DNA of 64,000 nucleotides from Acanthacorydalis orientalis (Eukaryota; Arthropoda; Insecta; Megaloptera; Corydalidae): NCBI GenBank assembly GCA_034766995.1, contig CM068315.1, positions 44,697,662 through 44,761,661 on the forward strand. Direction: 5' to 3'. Under the pieces are notes generated by a model. It saw only the letters and a list, made by a program, of their open reading frames with translations. It made no database searches and was not told the origin of the DNA. Of this stretch, positions 24,511 to 35,880 are shown in pieces (the first letter of the stretch is position 1; every line of letters begins with the position of its first letter). Both the position numbers and the translations under genes were made by a program.

Positions 24511-25109
24511 AGATGATCATAATTTAAATGTTATCATTTTGAAGTATTTATCAATATTATTTTCTTCCTTATTTTTCTCTATATTCGCTCATATATTCAG
24601 GATTTTTTAAAATAAACTTTTAATATATTTTTTTTATATAAAAACATTTTTTAAATGCTAGCTTCATTAATATCCAACTATAAATAAAAAATGGGAAATT
24701 AATATGATTCTGTACATTGCGTACACAAATATAAAACCAATATGATCTGTTCAGATATATTTAAATTTTATACGTCCCGGTGCCAATTTTGAAAAAGTAA
24801 TAGCCTTTCTTTAAATCTTCGCGAACAGCGTATCTAAAAACACCGACGAATATTGAATATATCATTTTATACTTTAATTTATTATCACTTCGAGCGTTAA
24901 TCCCTTTATTAATTGCCGACTGTGATTTATGAAATTTGTCGATTTCAATTTTAAATGTGCCATGTATTTTTACTGCCAGGTAAAAGCTCCTGTTCGCTTT
25001 TTCATCTGCGTATTTACAGTCGAAAAAATCGTCGATTACAATAAACTCATTGTGTTATTCAATTACGCACTTTTGTGTTATTGTTTTATTTTTACTTTTG
25101 TTCGATACA

Positions 25110-25176
<67 letters not shown>

Positions 25177-25180
25177 CACA
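25110..25180. repeat. (TA)n-(CA)n tract beside the Tigger-like end
   Basis: Ends CACACACACACACACA and joins the Tigger terminus at 25182. Confidence 0.95.
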
Positions 25181-25181
25181 G

Positions 25182-25600
25182 TGGGGCCTCGTACTACGAA
25201 CTTAATTCGTTCTATGAACCAGTTCATGATATGAAAATTTCGTGGAACGAAACACGATTTCCTATAGTATCCTATGGGAAATAAATTAATTGGTACCGGA
25301 CCCTCCACAAAAAAGACCACCATTTACATATACTATTTATTCTTTTTCATGGTTACAGATTCTTCATGTTTAGAAGCTTCAGATTTTTCAAGTATTTCTA
25401 TGTCATTGTAGAGGTCGCCCACTCTGTTCATTTCAGCTGAGTTCAAGTATCACTCCAATACTTTGTCGTCAAGCTTCTTCCAGAGGAAACATTTTTTCCA
25501 TTTCCCCCGCCTGATATTTATACAGCTTTTTCATTTCTTCTGTGGTCAGCAGTACTTAATGCTCCTCTATTAACTCCCGAGTACTTTGTTAACTCCAAGT
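25182..25600 (-). mobile_element. Tigger/pogo-like element relic
   Basis: The left end GTGGGGCCTCGTACTACGAA, followed by repeats of TTCGT/ACGAA and CCTATGGGAAATAAATTAAT, is typical of Tigger termini. Minus-strand reading downstream of it gives LTTEEMKKLYKYQAGEMEKM, similar to the acidic C-terminal tail of Tigger transposases, then stops. The right boundary is not found; 25600-25750 is included by some readings. Confidence 0.5.
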
Positions 25601-25751
25601 AAAATATTCGACGCGTGGTAAAGTAGTGCATTCATCGATTAATCGTTATTTAAAAAATTAATATTTTTTTTAACTCGAAAATAGGGAAAAATAGTAAGGG
25701 AAGAGGTTAAACCCGGGCCCACGAATCCGGATTCATGGTTCGAAAAGTTCT

Positions 25752-25772
25752 TATTGTATGTACATACATATA

Positions 25773-25813
<41 letters not shown>

Positions 25814-25838
25814 GTATGTATGTATGTACATACAATAA
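25752..25838. repeat. (TA)n tract in an inverted repeat
   Basis: Left TATTGTATGTACATACATA and right TATGTATGTACATACAATA are mirror complements around the tract. Confidence 0.9.
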
Positions 25839-26103
25839 TATAAATGAAATGTAGAAGTGGAATATTTTGTTCTATAAAATTCTAAATCATATTAGGAAAT
25901 AGTTATATAAACTTTACACATTTTTAAACCGATTACTTTTCATATTAACAGTTAAAGCCATTAATTTCTGACAACCTAATGATAACTCAGCTGTAGATAT
26001 ATTATTATGCTGGAAATATTTTGTAACAGGTATGTTTTTTATGATGTTTTACATCAGCGTAGTTCAAGTGTGGGATGCGAGTTTTTTAATGTACTGTTAT
26101 ATA

Positions 26104-26140
26104 CAGTGAGCGGCAAAAGTTATTCGGTTTTAGTAAAATC
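26104..26140 (+). mobile_element. Possible Tc1-like terminal repeat
   Basis: ACAGTGAGCGGCAAAAGTTA resembles Tc1/Bari termini (CAGTGxxxGGCAAAAGT). No partner end recognised. Confidence 0.4.
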
Positions 26141-26214
26141 ATAAACGAGAATAATATTGAAATTAACCAGAGAAATCTCGATAAAAAGTACAAATATTGT
26201 ACGTATGAATATAT

Positions 26215-26460
26215 ATTTTGAACGTGTTTATCTCGGAAGATACAACGATAGTCTATGATCATCTGTGTAAAGCTGAAAGCTCACCTGAAATGCTGTATCA
26301 AACGTACAGAATGAAAGTGAACGTGCAAAAGTGCGTGACGGTTCGTTCTACACCGGACGATAATCCTGCGAGGTCGTTCTCAAGAGTTCGTCGATCGTTT
26401 ACGTGAATGAGGTTAAGTATCTTAACGTGATGTTGAACAAATGACTGCCCTTTAAGAATC
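26215..26460 (+). pseudogene. LINE-type reverse transcriptase fragment
   Basis: Reads VFISEDTTIVYDHLCKAESS, MKVNVQKCVTV and, after a frame break, NEVKYLNVML. The spacing from the (degenerate) F/Y-A-D-D box, here ISED, to the MKVN-K block and the VKYLGV-like block matches non-LTR reverse transcriptases of the Jockey/R1 group. A frameshift lies near 26395. Family assignment within LINEs is uncertain. Confidence 0.5.
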
Positions 26461-27769
26461 AAACTAGAAATGTACTCGATGAGGCCTAAAGTTAACTCTT
26501 TCGAAAAAAATTGACTTTGTCTGAGAATTGAAATTTGTGTCGACTTCATGGAATTTGTCTTAATGCGTCATTCTATCAGCATCAAGAGACTTCTTCATAC
26601 CTTCCAGTTTTTATTTTTATTAATTTGTTGTCAACTGAATAAAGAAAACGTAACTTAGATAAAATTGGAATATAAGTCTTAGTCAAATTCATAGTTCATT
26701 CAATGATTTAGTAATATTTTATTAGGTATTATTTCATTTGTCTAATAAAAAAAATAAAAATTTCCACTAAAAGATTTTTCTGATCCCAACAAACCATACT
26801 TTTTTTAATTATTTCTAAAAGTTCTTTAATAAATTAGTAAATATTAATAAAATATTTTTTATTATAGTTTATTAATGGAAAATTTTTCTAGTACTTTAAA
26901 ATATAACAATATCTGTATCATAAAGTAATGTTTTTGTTTCAAAAAAATTCTCACCTAAATGCATTTTTTCAAATACCACATAACAACTTAATTTTATACT
27001 GAAACTATTATAGGTTTTCAATTTATTTTTAATTGAAGTTCAATATATTATCATTGATTACAATTTTTACTGAAATCATAACCAATTTATTTTCACTTGT
27101 ATTCAAGTTCTATAACTATCTTCGATCATGAACCTCTTCGTTCCTAAAAAAGTGTAAAAAATCAAACTAGAATATTCTTAAAAAGGACCTATAAATTTTT
27201 GTTGGATTTTTTTCAAAACAGTATTATTTATATGAAAAGGAAGTTCGTAAAACTAAGTAATTTTTTTGATGTCATGCGTACAAAGATATTACTGATGAGA
27301 AAAAATCTTTTATAATCCAATAACTATATTTTTATTTGTATTTTTCTAACGTGTCGAATTTAGGTTTACCTAATATAGGGATAGCAAAAGGATTTGTTAA
27401 TTTTTTAGTTCAAGATTTTTAGAAATTCAATCGATTTACTGATAATAGTATTAATACCTGATCGGTTGTTTGCGTTCGAAAAGTAAAATGGGTGTTAATA
27501 ATACCCAATAGACATTAGAAATTAAAAAGCCATTTTATAGGGAATTTAATTTTCTACAACTTTGGTTCTCATACTTTTTTTTGGGCTATGAATATTTTTT
27601 TATTTATTGCAAAAACCTGGTTAAAAAAGTATTTTACATTTTTCTCCTTTTTCGTTCTTTTGACGTTAAAGTTATACTCTAGATAACCTACCCCCCCCCC
27701 CAACCCACAACAAGGATTAGATTGTCTATTTTGATGCAATATTCCACAGCCAGATCCATTGGACTAATA

Positions 27770-27875
27770 AATCAAAAATCAAAAATGATCAATAACCAAC
27801 TATTGAACATTTTTCATCAGTACTTCATTGAACATTTTTCATCAGTATAGTAAAAGTGAATTTAGCCTCATTTAG
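27770..27875 (+). repeat. Family A fragment with internal tandem copy
   Basis: TCAAAAATGATCAATAACCA, then CATTGAACATTTTTCATCAGTA twice in near-tandem (20 bases quoted at most: ATTGAACATTTTTCATCAGT), then AAAGTGAATTTAGCC. Confidence 0.55.
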
Positions 27876-27895
27876 AATTTTATTTTGAAATGATT

Positions 27896-27937
27896 GATTG
27901 ATCATTTGATTAATTATTTTGATCAATCAAATGATCA
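27896..27937. repeat. Short palindromic region
   Basis: TGATCATTTGATT and AATCAAATGATCA pair across AATTATTTTGATC. It lies just after a family A copy. Confidence 0.7.
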
Positions 27938-28315
27938 TTTCTCTCCTAATACCATAATCGTCAGAGCATTAACATGCAGAAATATAAAGATATTTGATCG
28001 AGTAAAACTTAATTATACAATTGAAGAAAAAAGAAATAAATAATATACGATAAAATCTTTTGTGTATGATTTAATGATGAATTTTTGAAGTGATTTCACG
28101 GTACATTTAAAATGTCTACAATAAGTTACTACCTACAATAAATCTATACTCCAAAATCGAGAGGAAAATGTCTGAAATCACACTCTCGCATCAAAATTTA
28201 ACCAGGAACTTATTTTCAACAGCGGAAATATCTGCAAATGTATTAAATAAAAAAATAAACACTTTATTGATTATGTACGATTATAGGACGGAGCAGTGTT
28301 ATACCCAGCATACAT

Positions 28316-28358
28316 TACATATATATATATATATATATATATATTGTATATATATACA
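28316..28358. repeat. (TA)n microsatellite
   Basis: Interrupted once by TTG. Confidence 0.9.
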
Positions 28359-29330
28359 CAGAGTATGTATGTTTGTGGGTGTATGAGTATAACTAAAATG
28401 TGATTCTATTACAGAGCACAAAAAAACAAACATCAATTTAATGGTCGTATCCGCTACTTTTTTTGCATTTTCCCACCACGAAGTCAGGCGTGTTAGCACT
28501 GCCAGTGAATAATTAGCCAGCTGGCCAGCACGCTAGAAAACATATTTAATTTAATTAAAACATATAAACATCAATGTAAAAAAATTAAAAAGAAAATACG
28601 AAAAAGATGTCGTCTCATTTAATACACATGCAAATATTACAATAAATTTAATAAATGGCAACATGATATGTATTTAAAACTATTTTTTATTAATATCTAA
28701 TTAATGTAATATTATAATAGAACAATTTATTGCAGAGTACTTCCATTGTGGCCGATCTACTTGTATTTTTATTTAAATTAATTTCATAACATGCAAGTTA
28801 TATTAAAGTCTACTAAAATAATATTTTAACAGATTACGATTCTAATTATGACCCACATACAATAATACATTTTAAACTTACTTGAAAATGAATATTAATA
28901 TATTTTGTATGTCATTAATCATTTCTATAAGCAAGTTGAATAAAACAAATTAAAAGACTTTCGTCATTCATTAATATAAGTCAGTATTTTATTCGTTTTT
29001 AAGTTTAAAACAGTTTTATCTAAATAATGTTGAAAGACTGAGGTTGAACATTTAAAAATATGTCGACCTTTCCTCTACAAACTTTTTTTTTAATAATTCT
29101 AATAGAATGGTGTGTTATACATTACACGCACATATTTCGACCGTGTTATTATAAAATAAAGCTCATGCATAATATCCCGTGAAATAATATCCGTTCATCA
29201 TTTTTAGTAGCCATTCGGTGGCTTGGAAGCCTTACTCAAAATTAATATTTTATATAAAAATAAGTATATATATATATAATTAAATTTTGAATCCAAATCT
29301 TTTTTTTTATTTTATAAATAATATTTATTT

Positions 29331-29500
29331 ATTTATACAAATTAATTCAATTTTTTTTCATAGAAAATGAATGTTTATTTATGGAAAAATGAAATACATT
29401 TAACTCTCAAAATATTCCTCGTTATTTTGTATAAGTCGAAGAAGTCGTAATGCATTTCCGGATCTCTTCCACTCTTTTAGCATTGTTTGCATGTTTTATG
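29331..29500 (-). mobile_element. 3' end of a GDEKW-type mariner
   Basis: Left end TTTATACAAATTAATTCAAT matches the family terminus. The minus strand reads LIQNNEEYFES then stop. The ATGCATTTCCGGATCTCTTCC segment upstream is shared with the copies at 4.8 and 24.0 kb. Confidence 0.6.
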
Positions 29501-29899
29501 CATTACAACACCTTCCCCCAAAATTGAACAAATCATTCCCACAGCTTCAGCAGCATTTTTTTCAACTGGAATGTGAAAAATATGTAATGCCTAATGTGCT
29601 GTTTTCGAACGCAACTGCTTAGCCAAGATATATAGTGTTTTTAAATGTTGGCAATTGAAAATTCTAAAACGACAAGGAAATAATGTAATAATTAACAAAA
29701 TTATGATTGATTCAATTGAAAGGCACAGAATTCATTTTTATACCTAATAATTTTAAATATTTATAATACTCATAATTATTATAGGAACATGTGTATAATT
29801 TAAATTCAAGATAAAAAAATCTTTATAGAAAAATAGATCTTTAAAATACTTATTCAAATGACGGCTATAGCCCACAATTAGTTTATCTATATATTAAAA

Positions 29900-30035
29900 A
29901 TGTTCCGTAAAATTTCACTAAAAAAAATGTGTAGAGATTTTGTATTAAATTATTATTAACGTTGATATGTAAAGCTACATGAAATTTTTACTAAGAATTA
30001 TGATATTGGTATCATAATAACTATAATTTTTTTCC
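29900..30035 (+). mobile_element. Family E body fragment (Helitron-like)
   Basis: GTGTAGAGATTTTGTATTAA through GATATTGGTATCATAATAAC aligns with the bodies at 38.7, 49.1 and 59.5 kb, without the (TA)n or the GC-rich end. Confidence 0.5.
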
Positions 30036-30404
30036 AAGAATTTTGAAGAAAGTGTAATCTTGTTATGGTGTAATTGTCCTCTTTTCTCTGGACGTCCCTC
30101 ATACATTAAAACCATTCTTAAACAAATTCTTTAAAAATTTAAATAGTCATGAAAAATATAAAAATTATTTTATATCTTTCAATAAAAGTAAGCAGAAAAT
30201 TTTGATTGACATTTTTAGTAATAAAATTCCTTTTTAATGATGTGTTTGAATTTGCATTTTTAGTTGAAATTTTGAAATCGTACAGTTAAATAAAATAATC
30301 TAATATTTACATATTGTCTAAAGTATATAAGAAAATATAATAAAGGATACACTTTAAACATTTTAGAAACATTATAGATATAATTAAATTGAAGTTATAG
30401 TGTA

Positions 30405-30460
30405 GGGGTGGCCACATGAGTCACGAACGGCTCGTGTTCACTTGCGATTCCAAAAAAAAA
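30405..30460 (+). mobile_element. Possible hAT-type end
   Basis: TAGGGGTGGCCACATGAGTC with ACGAACGGCTCGTG resembles the CAGGGGTGGCCAA ends of some hAT elements. Only one end is seen. Confidence 0.3.
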
Positions 30461-30542
30461 CTACTCTATAACTACTAATCGGCCTAGACATGCAATATAA
30501 AAATATGTAAAGTTTTAACTAGTTTTTAATATTTTTTTCTGT

Positions 30543-30690
30543 ACTCGAGCGCTGTTAGGATGATGGATTCATTATCAAAGCACGCATAAGAGTAAATCAT
30601 AATGATCAATAATCATTAATTGAACATTTTTGATAAAAAAATTATACGATTTATAGGGGAGTAAAAACATTTATGAAAGCACAGACACTA
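30543..30690 (+). repeat. Family A, half element
   Basis: CGAGCGCTGTTAGGATGATG, AAGCACGCATAAG, AATGATCAATAATCATTAAT and GGGGAGTAAAAACATTTATG. Confidence 0.6.
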
Positions 30691-30815
30691 ATTGTTTTTT
30701 AAAATATTAATAAACATATTTGGAACTAATTAAAATACAATCAAAACATAAAAATGTGATACTCTTTTATCACTTCTATTAATGATAAACATAATCACAA
30801 ATCTTCTATTTGCTT

Positions 30816-30817
<2 letters not shown>

Positions 30818-30879
<62 letters not shown>
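30818..30879. repeat. (TA)n microsatellite
   Basis: Pure tract of about 60 bp. Confidence 0.95.
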
Positions 30880-30882
<3 letters not shown>

Positions 30883-31101
30883 ATTTTTAATATTTTTCCC
30901 AGTATTGTGGTTTCTAAAGGTCATTTAGTTGGCCTTTCCTGTTATATTATGTTACCTCAGTGATGATTTAGAAGAGAGTGTCTGATGACAATTTCAATGA
31001 ACTGTTTTTTTTACAGGTGGTTACAAAATACTACCAAGATGATGTTTTCTTAAAAGTGGTGTAGAGAATTCAATTTGAGTCATAATATTAGATTTTTAGC
31101 A

Positions 31102-31147
31102 GCGTTTAACGTTAAATTATTAAGTGAATGCTGTTAACGTTAAACGT
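31102..31147. repeat. 14-bp inverted repeat of TTAACG motifs
   Basis: GCGTTTAACGTTAA and TTAACGTTAAACGT pair at 13 of 14 positions around an 18-base loop. Confidence 0.8.
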
Positions 31148-31754
31148 TACTAAACAATCTCATTGAGGTTTAATTTCAATTCTATTCAAACATAAATACT
31201 TATCAGACACAATTTTAAATCATTACATTAAATGGATTGGTTTATTTTTAAATGTTGTATTGACAATATATAAATTTTATTTAATTGAAATGTCCTTATT
31301 TATCTGAAAAAATGTTGTGAACAATATAGTTACAAAATTTTAACTAGTATTTAATATTTTTATCACATATTTTTTGTAAAATATCAGTGTTATTTTTTAG
31401 TATTTGTAGAAAAGATTTTTTTTATATTTATGTAGGAAAACAATGAAAAAATATTAATTAGACTAGAATGAATAAACATTCCAAATGTTTTTTGTAGCAA
31501 AATGTTTAATAATTGATTATTGTCCATATTGATACAATAGTACTGTTTTGATAACAGTGCGATCATTGTAAAAGCTCAAGCCTATCAAATATGACCAAAT
31601 CTGTTGGGGATTTACCCATTGTACAAGACAATTCACAAATTTATTGTTGTAAATATTGGTTTACTAACTAATTATACAACTAAATAATCATAGTTAGATA
31701 AGTAGATATTGATATAATTATCTTTTAATACATACATTCAATAATATTAAATAT

Positions 31755-31912
31755 TTTTTTATATCTTAGCGCTTTGAATATGAAGTCATTTCTATTTAAA
31801 ATCTACCAAAATTAGATAAATAATCAAAAATGATCAATAATCCATTATTAAACAATTTTATCATTTGTGTTCTGTTTTTTTTATGTGGATGAATGATAAA
31901 TTTATTAAGAAA
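31755..31912 (+). repeat. Family A, half element
   Basis: ATCTTAGCGCTTTGAATATG and TCAAAAATGATCAATAATCC, ending near GTGGATGAATGATAAATTTA. Confidence 0.6.
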
Positions 31913-32904
31913 AAAATACATGAATGTTCATACTAGCTATATTATTAACTTTTTGTAGAAAAATTATTTTGTCAATGAATATGAATACATTTTCACCAAG
32001 TCATAGTTTAACAAGTAAAGAACCGCATACACAAAATACAAGGAAATGTTCCAATTGATTTTCAAAAGAAGGAAATGGCACGTCAATGAATTCGTTTCAA
32101 GTACAAATAAATCGTTAAGGTCGTAATTATCACTAAATCAAATATAATCGATAAATACCCGCCTTTCCTTTTTGTTGAATTTAATATCGGCGTTGTACTA
32201 TTGTTTAAAAAAAACGATACAATCCCCCAAGTGTATGAAATGACTAAGTATATACAGTTGTACAGAGAAATGTATGTTTACGGTGTTTTATTTCCTATAC
32301 TATAATTGGGTCACGGTTTGTCAATAAATTACTATTGTAACTTATATATGTTTGAATGAAATATTATAGACTTTGAAATATAATCGATAGTATGTAATTT
32401 GGATTATATATATTGTATAGTAATTAAAGAAAAATGGAGGAAACGTCTAATGCTACGTTGATAAATGAATTTAATTCAAATAAATAATATATCTTGAGAA
32501 ATAGAACAAAAGGATTTTATTTATATTTAATTTAAAGAAATAATTAAACACGCCTTTTAGTTGATAATTTGTATAAAAATATATTACAGAATTTCAATAA
32601 AACAATCTTTCTAATTTCATGTATAAATATGTCTTTTTACTTTCATAAATAACCATTTCGCCCTACTTATAAATATTTTATTTAAAAAAGGAAAAAAATT
32701 TCCATCATTACAAATTTATATATGTATATATATATATACAATCTTGTGAATGTTTTCAGGTTTGTTTGTATAACTGTTTTCGAATTATTCGATATTTCGA
32801 TAATAGTAATTTTAGAATTCAGGCTCTAAAAAAATATTTTTAGAACTCGAAATCTAAAAATGATCTGTGGTCTGAAAGAAAATTTCAAGAAAACGGGTGT
32901 ATAC

Positions 32905-32929
32905 AGAAATTATTTTCCCACCAACTTAA
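32905..32929 (-). mobile_element. Solo terminal repeat of a cecropia-type mariner
   Basis: AATTATTTTCCCACCAACTTAA followed by TA. It is the reverse complement of the family's terminal repeat. No partner end recognised upstream. Confidence 0.5.
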
Positions 32930-34099
32930 TATTTTTATTACTTTTCTGGCCGTTTTCTTAACTTAATTTTTTGAAAATAATTTTTGGAAAGTGAATTGAA
33001 ATTATAATTTTAAATATCTTTAAAATTATAAATGAATGCTTTTATTGCTCTTTCTCATTGATGAGCCGTCCTGATGGTCTTTGTCCACTTGAATTATTTA
33101 AATTTTTGTTTTCTATTATTAATTTTGCGTCGTATTTTCAGATAAATTGTAGGTAACTAAAATATAAAAGTTAATTATGAATATTTATAAAAATATAGAA
33201 TTTTCTAAAATATACCTAAATATATCATACGTGTCGAAACTAATACTGGTAAACAAAAATTGAAGATAAACAGGATATCAAATATTTTTCTATATAAATA
33301 TCATTGAAATTTAACTACTTCTTCTATTAAAAATTATATACAAAGTAAAAAGTGTTCTAAATTTTTGATTTTTAAATAAAGATTGGAAACATTTCATGAG
33401 TCTTTATTTTTCTTTTACACCCCTCTATCGCATATCAGAATATACACTTTACGGTTAAATTAATTAACTGTAATTAATTATATAATAATTTATTATTCTT
33501 TATCCGTAAACGCATGAAATTCAAAACATTTTGCGTTTAAAAATTTTTTTTTAATTGCAATTTGTTGAAATATTGAAAGCTGTTATTTTAATTAACAATT
33601 ATCATATATTACAATTCGATAATATAGGATTGATATCTAACTTAAGTCACTTCGAAATGTATGTAACTTCAGTCAATTAATCTGTCTACTATTTTAGTAC
33701 TTGCAAAATTGTTAAAATACTTGTTACAAGTTGTCGTTGGCATTTTTGATATCGTCTTGTTTTTAATTTGTTGGCATGCGAACAAAAATCTCTTCTATCT
33801 GACATGCTGAATATTTATTTTTACTGTATCCTCAGGTCATTATCGTATAATTGTTTACAGGTTTTGTACTAAGTGTAATTATTTTTTATTCGAGTATCAA
33901 CTTAAATATTTATCTTATTTTTACTATACCCACAACAAAAAAACAAACAGTAGATACTTTTATTGGTAATTATTTTGTCTATTTAATTACTATTTAAAAT
34001 CGATATTTGAATTAATTTAGAAATATACGAATTTATGTTTATATATATATATATATATAGTCTATAATATTATGCATATATGATGTATATATTTATAAG
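32930..34099. other. AT-rich stretch before the CpG-rich patch
   Basis: Only a family D fragment and a short TA tract are recognised. Confidence 0.45.
33058..33100 (-). repeat. Family D fragment
   Basis: GTCCTGATGGTCTTTGTCCA followed by CTTGAATT, the reverse complement of the family's end. Confidence 0.3.
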
Positions 34100-34330
34100 G
34101 GATGCAGTATACGACGTAAAATACAAGGTAGCTGTATAGGAGTGCAATCTTGCACGGGGGTGTGGTTGTCAGCTTGTGGAGCTTGAATGGGGTGTGCAGC
34201 GTGCGGCGTCGGTTGAAATTGTGACGTCAGCGTCATTTTCGACCCTCGGGCTAGCGTCTCTCTGATGTTAGTTTTTATATTTGAAATGTTTGAATAGTGA
34301 AGCTGTGTCGAGGGATGTGAGGGATTAATT
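34100..34330 (+). promoter_or_regulatory. CpG-rich patch with a CRE palindrome; candidate promoter or first exon
   Basis: About 230 bases with many CpGs and high G+C inside very AT-rich DNA. It holds a perfect TGACGTCA at 34222-34229 with a second CGTCA half-site at 34231-34235, the binding signature of CREB/ATF proteins. No open frame of note crosses it. Its position 12.5 kb upstream of the neurabin-like exon, on an otherwise geneless stretch, makes it a candidate promoter or 5'UTR exon of that gene. Strand and gene link are inferred. Confidence 0.4.
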
Positions 34331-34445
34331 TTTGTAAATATTTACATATTTTCTTCCTACCTATCTACATTAATTCGAGTATATTGTTAAAATGTCGTTA
34401 TAACTTTATTTCTAATTTTAACTTGTTTCAAACCCTATTCATAAC

Positions 34446-34511
<66 letters not shown>
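34446..34511. repeat. (TA)n microsatellite
   Basis: About 120 bp downstream of the CRE-containing patch. A shorter tract lies just before the patch (34040-34060). Confidence 0.95.
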
Positions 34512-34514
<3 letters not shown>

Positions 34515-34757
34515 CATATAACATACACTTTACGTTTTAATAAATATAGTTTGCTTGTAATTATCTTATCACGAATTTTTAATTTAACGAATTTTTTAAT
34601 TTTCCTTGTATTTAGTAATAATTATAAATAAGAAATTTAGAAATATTTTGATTATTCCTGATAAAATGATACATTTATTGTCACGAATATTTCAATAATC
34701 TGGAAAAACTACTTATCAATTCATGAACACTATAATTATAATTAATTCGAAAAATGA

Positions 34758-34759
<2 letters not shown>

Positions 34760-34809
<50 letters not shown>
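34760..34809. repeat. (TA)n microsatellite
   Basis: Followed by TGCATGTTTG. Confidence 0.95.
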
Positions 34810-34811
<2 letters not shown>

Positions 34812-35158
34812 TGTTTGAATATATGTATATACAGAAATATTCACAATGACCTAAATTCAAACTCAGTCATTTATTTCGTATACAGATCGTCTTAAAACAT
34901 GAATGTACCATAAACTGCAGTTCGTCATTGTACAGCGAACGGTCTGTCTTGAAAAAAGAGCAGAAATATTTCACATCTAACGCAGTATAACGGTATCTTA
35001 ATTCGAAATTTAATATTCAGCGATCGTGTGCAGTGTATAACACACCCAATGGACATTGTTCGGATCTGTAGGTATGTTGTGTTTATTTACACATTCGTGA
35101 TAGCGTTACCTTTTAACCTCAGGATAGTATTAAATAACATTTCGAATACACTTTTTAT

Positions 35159-35159
35159 G

Positions 35160-35222
<63 letters not shown>

Positions 35223-35240
35223 TAGATAGAGAGAGAGAAT
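35159..35240. repeat. (TA)n then (GATA)n and (GA)n
   Basis: TA tract, then CAGATAGATAGAGAGAGAGA. Confidence 0.95.
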
Positions 35241-35605
35241 AGTACTCAGGATGTACTCTTCAAATGTTAGCGCTAAACAAAGTCTACTATAATAGATCAT
35301 GTATTTTATATGGCATGTGGATAGAATTTTTGATATAAAATTAATGAACTTTAAAATACAGTTGAAAGTACAATATTCTTGAATGGTATACTTATTTCTT
35401 TGTTTGAAACTATTTATATTTTTTATTTAACGAATCAGTTGATATTTCTACACAAAATAATATTCAAATCTTAACAATATGATCAAAAGTGTGTAACAAA
35501 AATTTCACATAATATTCATTTCCATATTTCATTACTTTTTAATGCTTGTAAAGCCATGTAACGTTATATATAAACAGCGTTAATTGATGCTGAGCTAAAC
35601 AATAT

Positions 35606-35609
<4 letters not shown>

Positions 35610-35668
<59 letters not shown>
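35610..35668. repeat. (TA)n microsatellite
   Basis: Ends TACATGTAGG. Confidence 0.95.
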
Positions 35669-35672
<4 letters not shown>

Positions 35673-35807
35673 GGTGTGGTTAATCTAAAAAATATCTTTT
35701 TTTAAAAAAAAACGTTTATCATGTCTAAAATAATGTAGTGGAAAAAAATTATTTACAGAATATGGTTTATATTGATTTTCGAATTATTAGGGGAAAAGTG
35801 AAAGATA

Positions 35808-35820
35808 TACATACATACAG

Positions 35821-35857
<37 letters not shown>

Positions 35858-35880
35858 CGTGTGTGTGTGTATGTATGTGT
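35808..35880. repeat. (TA)n-(TG)n compound tract
   Basis: Begins ATACATACATACAGA, ends in interrupted GTGTGTGT. Confidence 0.9.

Larger units (their letters stand above)
26600..29330. other. AT-rich stretch, little recognised
   Basis: Contains a C10 homopolymer at 27692-27701, the family A copy and a palindrome. 28380-28540 is GC-richer and unassigned. Confidence 0.45.

Noticed and set aside
27692..27701. C10 homopolymer
   Set aside because: Unusual in this composition, but too short and isolated to call a feature; sequencing error is also possible.
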